Under the pieces are notes generated by a model that was not told the origin of the DNA, did no database searches, and was given only the letters and a program-made list of their open reading frames with translations. Made by a program: the position numbers and the translations under genes. Positions 49,000 to 64,000 of a stretch of 64,000 bases of DNA are shown one piece after another (position 1 is the first letter of the stretch; each line of letters opens with the position of its first letter). This stretch comes from Psococerastis gibbosa (taxonomy: Eukaryota; Arthropoda; Insecta; Psocodea; Psocidae). The stretch spans positions 14,006,855 through 14,070,854 of the forward strand of contig OZ020491.1 of NCBI GenBank assembly GCA_963971405.1. Reading direction: 5' to 3'.

Positions 49000-51900
49000 T
49001 TAAAAATGCTGTACTATATACTGTAAAATAAAGTATGGGCATGTAGCAGCCGTAAGGTAAAGCATAAAATACCGATTGTCTAAATTCCAGGTCGCCAAAA
49101 ACAAGTAATTCTTAATAGTTTTAGGAAGTGGAAATTCCTAAAAGAAACTCTAAACTGTAAGAATGTATCACTTCACCACTTACCCGTAAGGAAAAGCATA
49201 GGATGCCATAAAAATTGTCTACACTCGAGGCCGACAAAAACAAGCGATTCTAAATAGTTTCAAGGCGAAGAAATTTCTAAACCCAATCAAAATGTCCTAT
49301 TTTGTAAAAATTTAAATAAATCTTGCTTCCTGTCAAAGACCAATGTTTTACAACTGTCTAATTAAGCATCCAACTCACGTTTAAATAAGATACCAATTAA
49401 TGACTGTTTTATCTTAACACATGAACATTCGTCTTCCTCGAGCAGCAGAATTGTAGAAACTCCTTTCATCTAATTATTTAAATTCTCAAATAACAAAACG
49501 TCCTCGGATTTAATCGCTTCATCGACATTTTACATCATAAAATCAACAACACATGGCTCTTCAACGCCTTACTATCGTAGAGATCTGCAATAAGGAGTAT
49601 TTACAGCGTTTTTACCCATCAGTAAGTTTATTCCATGGATGAAGGAACAGCTCGACTCCTGGATCAAGGACTTATACAAGCTGGTTAAATGTCACCATAT
49701 CTAAAAAAAACATATGACAATTAATAGGAGTCACAAGTAAAGAAAGAAATAAGTGTAAACCAATGTTTTAAAATGCATTCAGTACATCATAAAGCTTCAT
49801 AAGCTAAACTATTACCTCCAGTAATAATAGCCAGTCAGGCTGGACAAGGGTAGCATAGAAAGTCAACAATAATACCCAAATATTATATTGAGAGCCTTAC
49901 AACTGAAAAGTTGCAATGAAGTACAGTAGTTTAACATGTAAGCTATTCAAATAGCACGTAATTGAATCATTTCTAGAAAACAACTAGCTGTACGCTACAC
50001 ACGTGAGCAAAGATGATGAAGTAATTAGTATAGTGGGCCTCTGCCCTTATCTTCAAAGTATCTGAGCTTGTAGGTAATGCTCTATGGTCTGAGACGAAGA
50101 CGAAAAAAATTTCCCAATCTGTACGTGTGCGTGTGTTGTAGAAAATTAGTAATGCAACGCACTAATAAGTCTTTCAGATTTTCACTGCTCATTCCATTTC
50201 ACAATCGTTCACTCTTTAGTTCATCTTGAAGCCGTTTCCTGAATGTAGTCACTGATGGTGCTTGTTTAAATACCACCTTCTTGTGAAGATGGAAGGGCGA
50301 AGTGGCGCCAGAACAGATAGGGGACCTACTTTGAGCCGAGATAAGGAAAAAAAACCGTCTTTTCTTGCAGGGCACCCTTTTATCTGGGGGTGGGAAACTG
50401 GTCCCGAAGGTGGAGGAACTCAATCTCAATGAAGAGTGAACGACATAATTTCATAGTTATCATGGCATGTAATGGTACAATCTTGACTACGATTGCCATG
50501 ATCATTACCCATTATTAGTTATTTGTCTATGATCATTACCCATCTTCGATAAAAGATGCATTCGAAGAAGGGCTTCCGGCTCATGAGCAAAACTATTTTC
50601 TTGCTAATATATAAGGGGATTAACAACCAAAAATAGACTAAAACCGATAAATTAGGGCCGAGCCATGCCCCATTACACTGTTAAGTAGAACCTATCTAAT
50701 AATAGTGATAGTCTGCTAATTCAATAATAAGGGAATAAAATATAGAATTGGCTCGGCAATTGTATAAAAAACTACATACTTACCAATTTAGTTTATTCAT
50801 TAATAGAAAATAAAAGCTGAAAAAATATCACACCTAATATTTCAACAAACAAAACACGCCATCTTACTTCCTTCCATCGATGACGTAACATAATGTGATG
50901 ACGTCGACCATAATGTAACCCTTTCGTCCGCAGTGGCCTTGTCCGCAGTCCGCAAATCCGCAGTTTAGTGTCGCTCAACACAGACAACTTTTTGTTTATA
51001 TTTACATTTGACCATGACATTGAGCAGAAGACAGTCAAAGTGGTGAACATGGCGTCGCAATTTCCGGGTTCGCGCTAAAACATTTTAAACTTGTCAAATT
51101 TTTTCAATTCATTATTTTTTATGTATCTTCTTTCGTTTTTTCTGTTGACATAAGACGTATAGCGATTCATAAAATGGCGGCATTTTACTTTTTAGCACAA
51201 ACCAACCGTAGTCGAAAGGGTACTGACTACTGAGTATGAAAGCGTTCCCTCCACAGAATACTATAATATATGGTTCCCTCTCTGCACATTATAGTGTAGC
51301 CTAAATAGTCATTTCCCTATTATCTAGTTTTAAGCTCCATTAGCCATTAAATCGTTATCGGAGTAACTATAATTTAACACTTCAGCTGTTTTTTCATCTG
51401 CCTACTGTACTACTTCAAAGACTCGATGGGTACCTACCTAATTACTACTTTCGACCAGCAGTCTGCAGTCAGTCTAAATTTGAATGGCAAAGTAGCAACC
51501 TATTGGCCAACATGTCTGTATTTATAAGTGGAAGTTGCTGACATTCTACGACAGATAGCGAGATAGCATACTAGTATAATTATGTTGTACATACTCCTAT
51601 CGGAATTTTGAATGCATTAAAGCCATCTACTTATGAACAGCATTTTAAATTCCATGTAGTGTGTCTAAACCAGCTTAACTGCTTAAGGTCCCTACATACT
51701 GTAAGTACTAATGTCTATGCGAAAATGAGAACGAAATTACACGTTTGACTATTCGCGTAAACATATTCCTAGAAAAAAATCGTCTATAAGATTGGGAATA
51801 ACCTAAGACTCATCGAATTCCAGTACAGGCTATATGGGGAAAAGCGTTAATTGTAGGCATGCCTGTCATATCCAAAGGATTCTTCATATCATATTAAAAA

Positions 51901-54720
51901 ATGCAACCACCTTTCAATAATGTATTATGAAAATACCATTACCAATCTCGCCTAATTCGGAACTTAGCGTCTAGGTCGGGTTATTTCAGCCCAGACTCTC
52001 TATGGCCTTTCTAGCAGTATCAGACTATATAAAGATTCACACAAATTACTGTTGTAGTTAGGTATTACTTATAGCTATTGAATGAGGTGGGAACAATGAA
52101 CAATACAAATATCCCATTTTATCATTTATTTGAGTCGAAAAACGGTGTTTTAACAAAAGAAAACAAATCAACTCAAACCCTATACAGATGTTCTCTGTAC
52201 AAATTTTATACAAATACAGTTTATGGGAATTCCTTCATCGTCCAACGATCCTTACAGCGGTATCTATAATAATTATCTTGACTTCTGGAAACTTCGAAAT
52301 GGATTAGCCTACGCTTTAGGGTTTTATGGTTAAAAAGACCACGCACACCAAAAATGATCGACGATGACGCAACAAATAGTGAATATTAAAACATACAAAG
52401 AGAGAGAGAAAAAAGTATACAACCGGTAAAGCTAGGCGGCAAAATATCTAATCACAGAGGCTCCCGACCGCCCAAAAACATGGGCAATGCAACAAAAGGT
52501 CTCGACAACTAAGTATTAAAAAAATTAAGGGAAAAGCAGACGATAGGGTGGAGGAATACAAGGTAGCAGGTTTTCAGCAGAGCTTGTTGTTATGCATTCT
52601 AGCGTTCAGCTAAGTAAGCGACATAATGGCAGACAGTTGGTTAGTCGCTTGCTCCGAATTGCAGCTCATTTTGTTGTTAGTTGTTTTGGCTCTGCGCTAC
52701 GTTTATTTCCACTTATCAACAACCACATCGCCCACTGTAAACATAACAAAACACACATTAAAAAATAATGTCCTTTTGGTTTGTTTTATATAGCCTACTA
52801 AGTGCATCATTTTCCCCGACGGTTTCTTCATTGAAAGTCCTGTTTCTCTAAGAGACTTCGAAGACGCTACGACTCCCGTTATTTATCTTGGACCAATACC
52901 ACCACTGTACAACAAAAAAGATAAATCAACTCATTAGACAGAGTCTCAGAGAAGGGCCAGGCGCTTAGGCGCTGGTGGAATCCCCGCCTTATTTCAGCAA
53001 CCTACTAACTGTAAGCACGATGTACCAATTTAACTTATTCCAGTGGTTAAAATAATTGTAAACACAACAATTTTTAAATAGGAATAACACTTTGCATCCT
53101 AAAAATATTTTGTTAGGTACCATTTTTAACCTGGGTATCAAGTTAACTTGGTAGGTACCTCGTGCTACGGATGCAGGATTATTGAATTGGCTGGAAAGTT
53201 GCCTGCAGGCCTACCATGCCGTTTAATAATAACATATTATTCTGAGATTAATGATGTAAACAAAGCAATTGTTAGTAGCACATTCTAAAATTGTTTTGTT
53301 TACGTTTTAAATACCATAAGTTATTATGTTAACGACATAGTAGGTCCGCTGGAGAAAAATATCTAGATTGATGAGCTTAGTGTTAATCCTCAGTCTTCGT
53401 TTTAAGGAGAATCTTCCCATATTTTGGGAAAACATGGCGTGAAAGCTAATTAAATAATTTCTCGTTCCAAGGCCACTATATTGGCATGTTCTTTGAAGAC
53501 CTCCCAAAATGTATAAACTAATAATTAAATAACTGCCACGGATATGAATGTTCTTATCAGTGCGATTGGTGCAAATGCACATACAATACATAAACGATTA
53601 TCAAGTACCTAGCTAGATCTAATGGCCCGTGGACTAAAGCGCATCAGCGTACTGACCCAACTACACGATTGAAAATATGCTGTTTTCAAAAATACTCGTA
53701 AATAATACTCTTTTTGTCATCAAACGTAGCAGACGTGTGAAGTCTTTACTAGCAAGCTAGCAAGTGGGACGTCAATACTTTCCATTACTTAGCCTACTAC
53801 TAATAAACATATGTAGTAATTATAATTGATCAAATATGTATTTTCTGAATTTCAATCCACAGCATTAATTTAATTCTTGTTTAAAAATATTCAAGTGTGT
53901 AATAGAGGCCATTTTCATCCGATTATCTTAATCTAGCCCCTACAATAGTCTAAACTATTCTTTACACTAGCAGTGCAAACGTCCACAACCACAATATTAT
54001 GAAGACCTCAAGCATAATCATTTCTACATAAATTTGAAAATGCTGACAGCAGGAAAACGAGACAAAGATTGCTTAAGCTTATGTCAATTTCGTAATTTTT
54101 AAGTAATATTTAAGCATTTACATAGCTTAATGAAAATGTATGGCATTCTGAATGAGTTTCCTGAGCACAACAATAAATGAATAAGAACGAAAACAGCGGT
54201 AGTTTATAAGGCAAGAGTAAGAAGTCATGAAAACTTTAGAAAAAAAAAATGCGTTTAAAAAAGTGCAGAAGGCCTTCATAATACCACAAGTGGCAAAAAG
54301 CAACAAAAAATAAAATAGATGTAAAAAAATTGTACCTGAATTAACCAGTGGAATGATCGCCGTGAAAAATCCATTTCTTCAAAAAGGTGGGCCATGCTAG
54401 CAAAAGACAACACCTTAGCTCCTGCGCTTGTATACGATGTGCTCAAGTATAAGGAGGTCGTTTTAAAATAATACAGCTTATACAGTAAAGCAATCGGTAT
54501 ACAAGGACAGCTAGCAGTTTAAGCAAGTGGATATAAATTAACGTTATGTATTAGGGTAATAAGACATTCCTCCACTACAAAACGAAAATCTAAATCCACT
54601 TTTGCAGTGTGCCGAGAAAAAAAACACACTAAACTCCGATGCATCAGGGAAGGCATATGACCCTGATTCACAAAGAAAAAAAAACACAAAAAAGGAGCAC
54701 TCGGTTCTGTACAAAGGTAT
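49000..54720. other. Intergenic stretch without recognisable gene
   Basis: AT-rich DNA. It contains the GCGGAC repeat (50918-50965, minus), a MITE right end at 52966-52993 (GCGCTGGTGGAATCCCCGCC) and a weak LINE-like peptide at 50199-50280. Near 51176 and 51051 ATGGCGG/ATGGCGTC sequences stand in an otherwise CpG-poor area, but no open frame of substance follows. Confidence 0.5.
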
Positions 54721-54723
54721 TTA

Positions 54724-54976
54724 TAATTGAAGCATGGAAATAAAAACCGGGTTAACCGCCAAAAATTATAAATTAGTTTTATCACTTAAATACGATCCAA
54801 GTGACATGGCCAATGTCTTGAAAACGGCGCCAAGCGACAGTGGCAAAATTGAAGTTGCAGTTGTTAGACAGATGGCATGTGTGTCATATCATTTCATGCA
54901 TTAGATAAACAAATCGTGATAACTCAAAATAATGATTTTGGTGGTTAACCCGGTTTTTATTTCCACGCTTCAATTA
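54724..54976. mobile_element. TA-flanked MITE with TAATTGAAGC ends
   Basis: TAATTGAAGCATGGAAATAA and its complement (to 54976) form about 40-bp inverted ends including 'accgggttaacc'. The interior of about 170 bp does not fold. Confidence 0.75.
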
Positions 54977-55974
54977 CTGTATGTGCATTCGACATTTTGG
55001 GTTAAGTAATGGAGTCTAAAAAGAACATCGCAATTATTTTCAACAACATTTCTCCACGTTTAACCCAAGCCGTCAGTAGCCTAAGATCCCTTAACCCCTA
55101 AGAAGCCACTCTCTTTCAGTTCGGAAAAGCTAACATGGCTAGCTATATTGTTACATACAATATATAATTGGGCATAATGAGACTGGGCATGAGCTAATTA
55201 AATAAAATACTAAAATACATCAAACGTTATCATGATTTAAAGGGAAGGGAAGTGACTCGAGTCATTTAAGCTACTATCTCGCCAAAATTGAAACTAGGAA
55301 ATATTCAGGCACAGAACAGCAAAGTTATCAGCAGACAGTTCTAGCAATGTACAAGTACCTAAGTGCTTCTTTCATTTGTCAAAATAACGAGCAAATGACA
55401 GGTGAAATTAGAAGCAAATAAAGCCTACTTAGGCAGCTTTTCCATCTGCATCAACCTTGGCAACATGTTAAGGAAGCAAATGAGTAAGAGACAATTTATA
55501 TACAATTGTAAGCATTACAGGCTTTCTCATTCAAGAATATGACAAACGGGTTTAGAAAAGTTGGAAAAAGAAAGAAGCAGATTAATGAATATTTTTGAGA
55601 CAGAATGGGATGAGGCAAGAAAATGATTACATAACGAAAGAGAGTGGGCAATGTAATGGACTTAATAAATGCTCATGAACATGAAACACCACAAAATTAA
55701 TTTAGAATTAAAAAAATAAAAATATTCTATCAAAGTTAATTGCGTTTGTGATCTGAAATCTGAATCTACAATACTGCCGAGGTGTTCCAGGAAATAGCAA
55801 ATATTATCTTAAGCTAAATACTATATATAGAATACTTTATTAAATAAATCCGAAATAAAAGTGTTTAATTTCATCCGTTTTAAGTTACTATTATGTACAG
55901 AATTTCTTAAATAAGGTGACTTGCATCTTTAAGTACAGCCTAAGCTGATTTCAATTTCACGTATTAATCATGCA

Positions 55975-56121
55975 TAAGGCGGGGTTTCCACATACGTCAA
56001 TCGTCAATGAGAAATATGAGATTGAAGGTTTAGCAGACATTAAAGACATACTAAAAATTCTGCTACCACGTCAAAACCATATTCCTCATTGACGATTGAC
56101 GTATATGGAAACCCCGCCTTA
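55975..56121. mobile_element. Palindromic MITE, TAAGGCGGGG family
   Basis: TAAGGCGGGGTTTCCACATA and complement CCCCGCCTTA (to 56121). It is the closest relative of 721-868, including the interior CTGCTACCACGTCAA. Confidence 0.8.
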
Positions 56122-56476
56122 ACCTGAGGGAAAGCAAATGAAAATGTTTGAAACCACAAGCCCCGTAATCGTACTCGTGGTTTTAAATTTCCCGCCCGTT
56201 TCTCAAAACAATGAAATGAAGTTTCTTCATACAGTAAAAAAAAAAAAAAACAATATTGTTCACTAAATTTAGAAGAAACTGTACTAGTTCCTAAGACATT
56301 TATATTTTGCTATAGACTGGATATCAAGCTTGTTTCGTTACTTAAACCATTTAGTTTCAAAACTACTTTGTCGGAATAGGCTAATATGGATAGTTAAAAT
56401 TTCTAATTTTACGGTTTGGAGCGTTTTTTGATCAACTTTCCTTCGGTATATGTGACTTTTGACAGGCTATTCCAGT

Positions 56477-56620
56477 TAGGTGCATATTCCACCGACCTCG
56501 TTTTTTATAGTTAGCGTGATATTGACGTGGTAGCAGACACTAAAGACTGTCTTTAATGTATGCTGCCACGTCAATATCACGCGGACTATCAAAAACGAGG
56601 TCGGTGGAATTTGCGCCTTA
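56477..56620. mobile_element. Near-perfect palindromic MITE
   Basis: TAGGTGCATATTCCACCGAC pairs with the complement ending TTGCGCCTTA. The arms run through GATATTGACGTGGTAGCAGA to a centre at 'aaagactgtcttta'. It lies 356 bp after the preceding copy. Confidence 0.8.
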
Positions 56621-56621
56621 G

Positions 56622-59600
56622 ACTATACAACTTTAATGTACACACAGCCACACACGCACACCCTGTGTTTAAGAGGTTGAAAAAGGAATATAGGTACAAT
56701 ACAACCAATCAAAAAATGTAAATGCAATAGGGAATATGGTAGAGTAAGGGAAAACCCCTATGGAATTATAAAATACACGCCATGTTATGGTTTGTATTTT
56801 TGAGGGCAATATACGATTGTGCCATGACTTGCTTCATTAAGCCTATAAATAATATTAGAGCACATGTGTGACACAATGATATAACAACTAATGGGTTTAA
56901 TTCGTCATGGATTCCATTAAGCACAATCGTATATTACATCGGAAGAGTGGTGGCCATCTTGTATATCGGACACACTGGGCTACTTCGCGCTTTTTGTACA
57001 AAGTCGAATTTCACAACAACAAAAACTTGTAGGGACATGAAAAATATTATTATTAGAAAATATACTTTTCTACATTTTGTTTATAATATGAGACCAACTA
57101 ACACCGATTGGCCAGTTTTCTAATGCATTCCATATCATCACGCCTGACCAATAGTTTAATGTATAAATAAATCTTGAATGTTGCGGCCAATAGGTATCAA
57201 AATGTAGAGAAATATTTCTTCTAATACCCATGATATTTTTTATAGCTATAGGCGACAATTCGTGTGAAATTAGACTTTGTACTAAGAACTAGTAGCATGG
57301 GTGTCAGATTTCCTCTTAATTATTTGTCAGGTACTACGAATGTGAAAGTTCCAGTGATAAGGTTATTTTGCGAAAATAATTCTCAAGATATATGCAGACA
57401 CTCAAGAAATTATTAGCGATAGGATATATATAGCGACAGTACCACTCTCTTAAACACCCACCTTACCGCGTTTATGTGGAAGCTTTACTGTTTTCAGTTA
57501 AAATGTTAATTCAGTACGGGCGACACATCTTGCTGATTTTTCTCGTCAATGAAGTATGAAAACTGGCAAAATGCTTTATCAACAAGCTGCGACTAAGTCT
57601 TCAATCCAACAAATTACTCATTCAAGTACTGTGAAACTAGGAATTAAAAAATTACGCTATGGGAAGTTATTCAAGAAGCCGTGTTTGTCACGATTTTCAT
57701 GTAGATATTTCACTGAATAATTTGGGAAACTGACAATTACTTCTACCTCCTCCTGTTTTCATACTTATGACGATGGCCCTGATTTTACCCCCGCAGTAGA
57801 TGTCTGTTAATTAAAATTCAATACCACTACTGAACCGTCTACCCAGAAAAACAAATTGTAAATCATTGCACTTACAGCTAAATATATTGTCATTATAAGT
57901 TACTTGTACAAGACTATGAAATTAAGAAGTTCTTACTAAATGCAGAAAGAGACTCACTGCGGGAGCATAAAAAATAAACACGTTAGGAATCTTAAATGGA
58001 ATTAAAGGACGGTGTTAAATAAAAGATTGTTGATGTTACGGATTTTACCACAAGGCACTTAAAAATTATCTTTACTACAGACAATATATTCCTGCACTGT
58101 TACCATCATAAACCGTATTATAATGGAATGCTATTAATTCATATTTTTGCATAGAATTTACGCGAGGGCCAGGCTACTGGAATTGTAATAGTTGTAGAAA
58201 AGAACAGTGATTTTTCGATCTGTAAATACGCCCCCTCCTGCAATAAACTCCGAATTATTCTATAATTAAGAGGCAACACGGATGTCTAAGTCCTAAAACA
58301 ATAAAATTTAGCTTTATTATTAATATAAAAGAAGCGAACTGACTTGGTATTATAAGTACATAAAGGGAATCCAAAGAATTTTCGGAATGTTCTCTCATTT
58401 TCGGTTCTTTTCAGCGACTAACAAAAGAAATTCAGAGTTCCAGTGCTGATCAGGGAATAGTTCGTCTGCAAATATAAGAATTAATAGCAATGACAGGATA
58501 AAACCACTACGGTATGTAAAAATTGGCTTGACACATAATATGGAAGGTATAAGTAAACGCAGTCGTTTTATGTATACATTTCTTATGTCTTATGTATAGA
58601 TTGTTCAACAAACTATTCGCCTCCTTCCCCCTATAAACTTTTAACTAAGTCTACTATAGTAATCATTTAAATATGGGCCTACAATATATTTTTTTTTTTA
58701 TGTTTTTAAAAATGATGTGAGGCATGGGAGGTGCAGTGAAGAATATTTGGTTTTGTTTTCGTTTATTAAATTATAGCCTAGAGTAGTCGGCTTTTTTAAT
58801 CATGCCATACCTAAAACTTGTTTTCTAGTAAGTAGTTAAAATTTCTACAGCGATCTCAACTGAAAAACTAATTAATCTATGCGTCATGAGAAGGTTTCCC
58901 CTTTTACGAACTCTAAGATCCGAAAAAATATGTACGGTATTTCCTAATGTGCAATACAACCCTTTGAGTATTGGATGCTGTCAACCGATAAACTGAGTTC
59001 TCAATTAAAATGTGTTGTCTTGAACTAAAAACCCTAAGATAGTTAAAGACTTTAGCAAAAAAGGTAAGGGAAAAGGCTGTAGCTATCAAAATATTCGCCT
59101 AACCTTCTTACGAAGAAAAATAAATATTCAGTACGCTATTTTAACAAATAGGATTTCATGGTCCAGCATTTATTTACTTTCCTTAGAATTAATAAAAAAT
59201 ATATATTTAAATACAATTAAAGCTGAGTAATCTTACTTTGACAATAGGGCATGTAGCCTGCGACATTCAAATAATATTTAACTATTGTCCAAATTGAATT
59301 TAAAATATATTCAGTTTTAGCCCATTTCATTAGCGAACGAAATGTTCAAATTTTTCAAAAATCCATCGCTTTTGGTTGGAGTTGGTTTTAATCTCAGGAA
59401 AGTTCACAAATGCTGGCAGTCTCATGAATTTGTAAATCTCAGCCGAGGAAAACGCGGGTGCGGTTGTAAAATTCATGCCTGATTTTTTTGTTTAATTTAC
59501 CCCGCACAGACTGACCCAGATTCACAAAACCACTTTCACTTTCAAGTCAAACACACCCAAAAATAAATAAAAATCAAACAGACCAAAAACCAATTTGTCA

Positions 59601-60828
59601 AACAGGTTCGTGAAAAACTTTGTTTTTAATCAGCAAGTTTAATTATGACTCTTGTCTTTACAAACCCGAAACCAAAAGAACTGAGTCTTTCGAAAAATAA
59701 TACGTAAATAAACAATTAAAGTAGTAAATGAGAAGTTTCATAATAAAATGCAATTCTGTTTTAGGTTTGAAAAGAAGAGTACTATGTAACAGGGAGACGG
59801 TACCTGTGGCATAACTTCGATATTACACTACAAGAGCTGGTTTTAACAATTTTGCATTCTGCAAATTTTAATGTTATGGTACAGTTAAGCCTGAACCTGA
59901 ACTGTTCAGGGTTTTCAGAATGAAAATTAGAGCATAACTGATCTTATTGCAAGCCAAAAGATCTGCTTTAAAATACTTGAATGAATTATACGTTAGATCG
60001 ACAGCACTTGTGGGCACGTTCCTCATCGGCAGGCTTGAACCAGTTAACGTGTGGGAGCTCCAAACTGGGTAAATTCTCCATCATCGACAATCCAGCTAGT
60101 GCAATCAAGCATGTGAACTTTGTGTTTCCCACACCACCAAGATTAACCAAGTCATGTAATGGTTTTAAAAAGAAGTAAGCTTACACAGAAAAGTCACAGG
60201 TGTAGTCCCCCATGTGTTTAAATTTAGAGCCAAATAAGCGATCAAGCACTGTAGGAAGGTGATTTTTACTGTAGGTTCATTGAGGAGCAAATAGCTAAAT
60301 TATTTGTCTATAGGTGAGCAAATTTCCAGCCTATGCGATTACCTAACAGTCAGAAAACTTGGATATATTTTTAAAATCATCGTTCTGATTGGTAATTGCA
60401 CGCGTCCATAAGCAAGTGTGCTCATCTATAAACATGGGCATTAATTCAGCGAAATTAAATAATGTACACTATTATTATTGTTACTCACTGAAACAATGTA
60501 TAATCAAAGAAACGTCAAAAAATAGCTCTGATTTCGTTAAACAACGAAGATATCAAACCTTGTGCTAAGTCGCATATTTAGCGCCAATATTATTTTAAAG
60601 TTAGGCTACTGTAAAGATCTGTGTATTGGGGATTAGAAGACTTTCAAAATAGAGACTCGCCAATGGAAGTAGCTGATATATAGATAGAGGTTTTCCAATG
60701 GACCCATCAATCCGCCCTAATCCAGCAATTTCCACATAAGTCCCAGATTAGGTTAGATTTCTCTAATACCAAATCTTAGACCAATAGGCATGCCCATGGT
60801 AGCAGTATTGAGGAAGCCTTAAGAGGAC
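56622..60828. other. Intergenic stretch without recognisable gene
   Basis: I see no exon or RNA gene. A short inverted pair CAATATACGATTGTGC (about 56807 and 56930) is the only structure I noted. Confidence 0.4.
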
Positions 60829-61198
60829 ATGCTACGTAGAAAATTAGCACCCAAAAATTTGTTGTTTTTATTGACTTTTCATTTTTTAATTAACTAACAA
60901 AGCAAGTTATTAAAGATTTGGCACATGCAAGTTGTAAAGGACTACTTAATGCATCATATAATAGGAAATATTACATTTTTGGTACCTTAATTCTTCCATA
61001 AAAACCAGAGGGGATTAAAATGTCACGTAATCTGGGATTTTTAGAAAAACTACAAAACCGAAAACCCTATTATATGATGCACAAGGTAGTCTTCTACAAC
61101 TTAAATGAGCCAAATTTTTAATAACTTGCTGAGTTAATTAAATAAAAAAATAAAAAATATTAAATTTCGGGGTGCCAATTTTCTACGTTTCCTCTTAA
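60829..61198. mobile_element. Short TIR element, deletion form of the 12078-13366 family
   Basis: TTAAGAGGACATGCTACGTA and its complement TACGTTTCCTCTTAA bound 370 bp. Subterminal parts (AAACCAGAGGGGATTAAAAT, CTACAAAACCGAAAA) also match the long copy. TTAA at both ends may be target or part of the TIR. Confidence 0.7.
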
Positions 61199-61341
61199 AT
61201 GAAATCTACTGGCTCATCTCTCAGTTGAGGGTCCTCCAGGGGTAAATGGTTAAGTACTCAACAAAACACAGCAGCATCACACCAATCTTATTCCGATTCC
61301 TCCTTGGGAGGTATAGTGAAGTCTCTCAATCCTCGCGGCCG

Positions 61342-64000
<2,659 letters not shown>

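Noticed and set aside
50199..50429. LINE C-terminal peptide (APSVTTFRKRLQDEL)
   Set aside because: Only about 16 residues resemble LINE ends; too little to call.

Overview
The window is eukaryotic nuclear DNA: AT-rich, with short exons, GT-AG introns and a very high load of transposon remains. The conserved proteins (an insect-like SERCA C-terminus, gamma-glutamyltransferase, phytanoyl-CoA dioxygenase) and the mix of Ty3/gypsy, Jockey/CR1-like LINE ends, mariner, hAT and tRNA-derived SINEs fit an arthropod, insect or crustacean. The species cannot be named from the sequence. All exon models were read by hand from splice signals, phase and protein conservation.

Host genes, left to right. (1) A short terminal coding exon of an unidentified gene at 138-332 (+). 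(2) A gamma-glutamyltransferase gene (+), probably starting at 3250 and ending at 23979. It has nine coding exons whose phases all join, predicting a 627-residue type II membrane enzyme. (3) A convergent phytanoyl-CoA hydroxylase gene (-), exons between 30249 and 26146, missing its 5' end. One of its introns begins with GC instead of GT. (4) A possible very short two-exon gene at 36117-37553 (+) with an ETS-type promoter motif and a 28-codon frame; this is speculative. (5) The last four coding exons of a SERCA calcium pump (-), 63707 to 61342; the rest lies beyond the right edge.

Mobile DNA makes up most of the remainder. The showpiece is a complete Ty3/gypsy retrotransposon at 38346-46142 (-), 7797 bp. 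Its two 1041-bp LTRs look identical, it has a 4-bp GGTG target duplication, an intact gag and pol, a tRNA primer site, a polypurine tract and a GGGAAAC heptamer in the gag/pol overlap suited to -1 frameshifting. A 5'-truncated LINE at 35145-36026 keeps an intact RNase H and has a 15-bp target duplication. LINE 3' fragments, a deleted mariner, a hAT MITE inserted inside a SINE, a Harbinger-type element and several palindromic MITE families (TA-, TTAA- and 9-bp-flanked) fill introns and intergenic DNA, with nesting in several places.

The genes do not form an operon or a shared pathway; they are independent neighbours separated by repeats. The intervals 5040-7030, 9662-10690, 49000-54720 and 56622-60828 hold no gene I can support.
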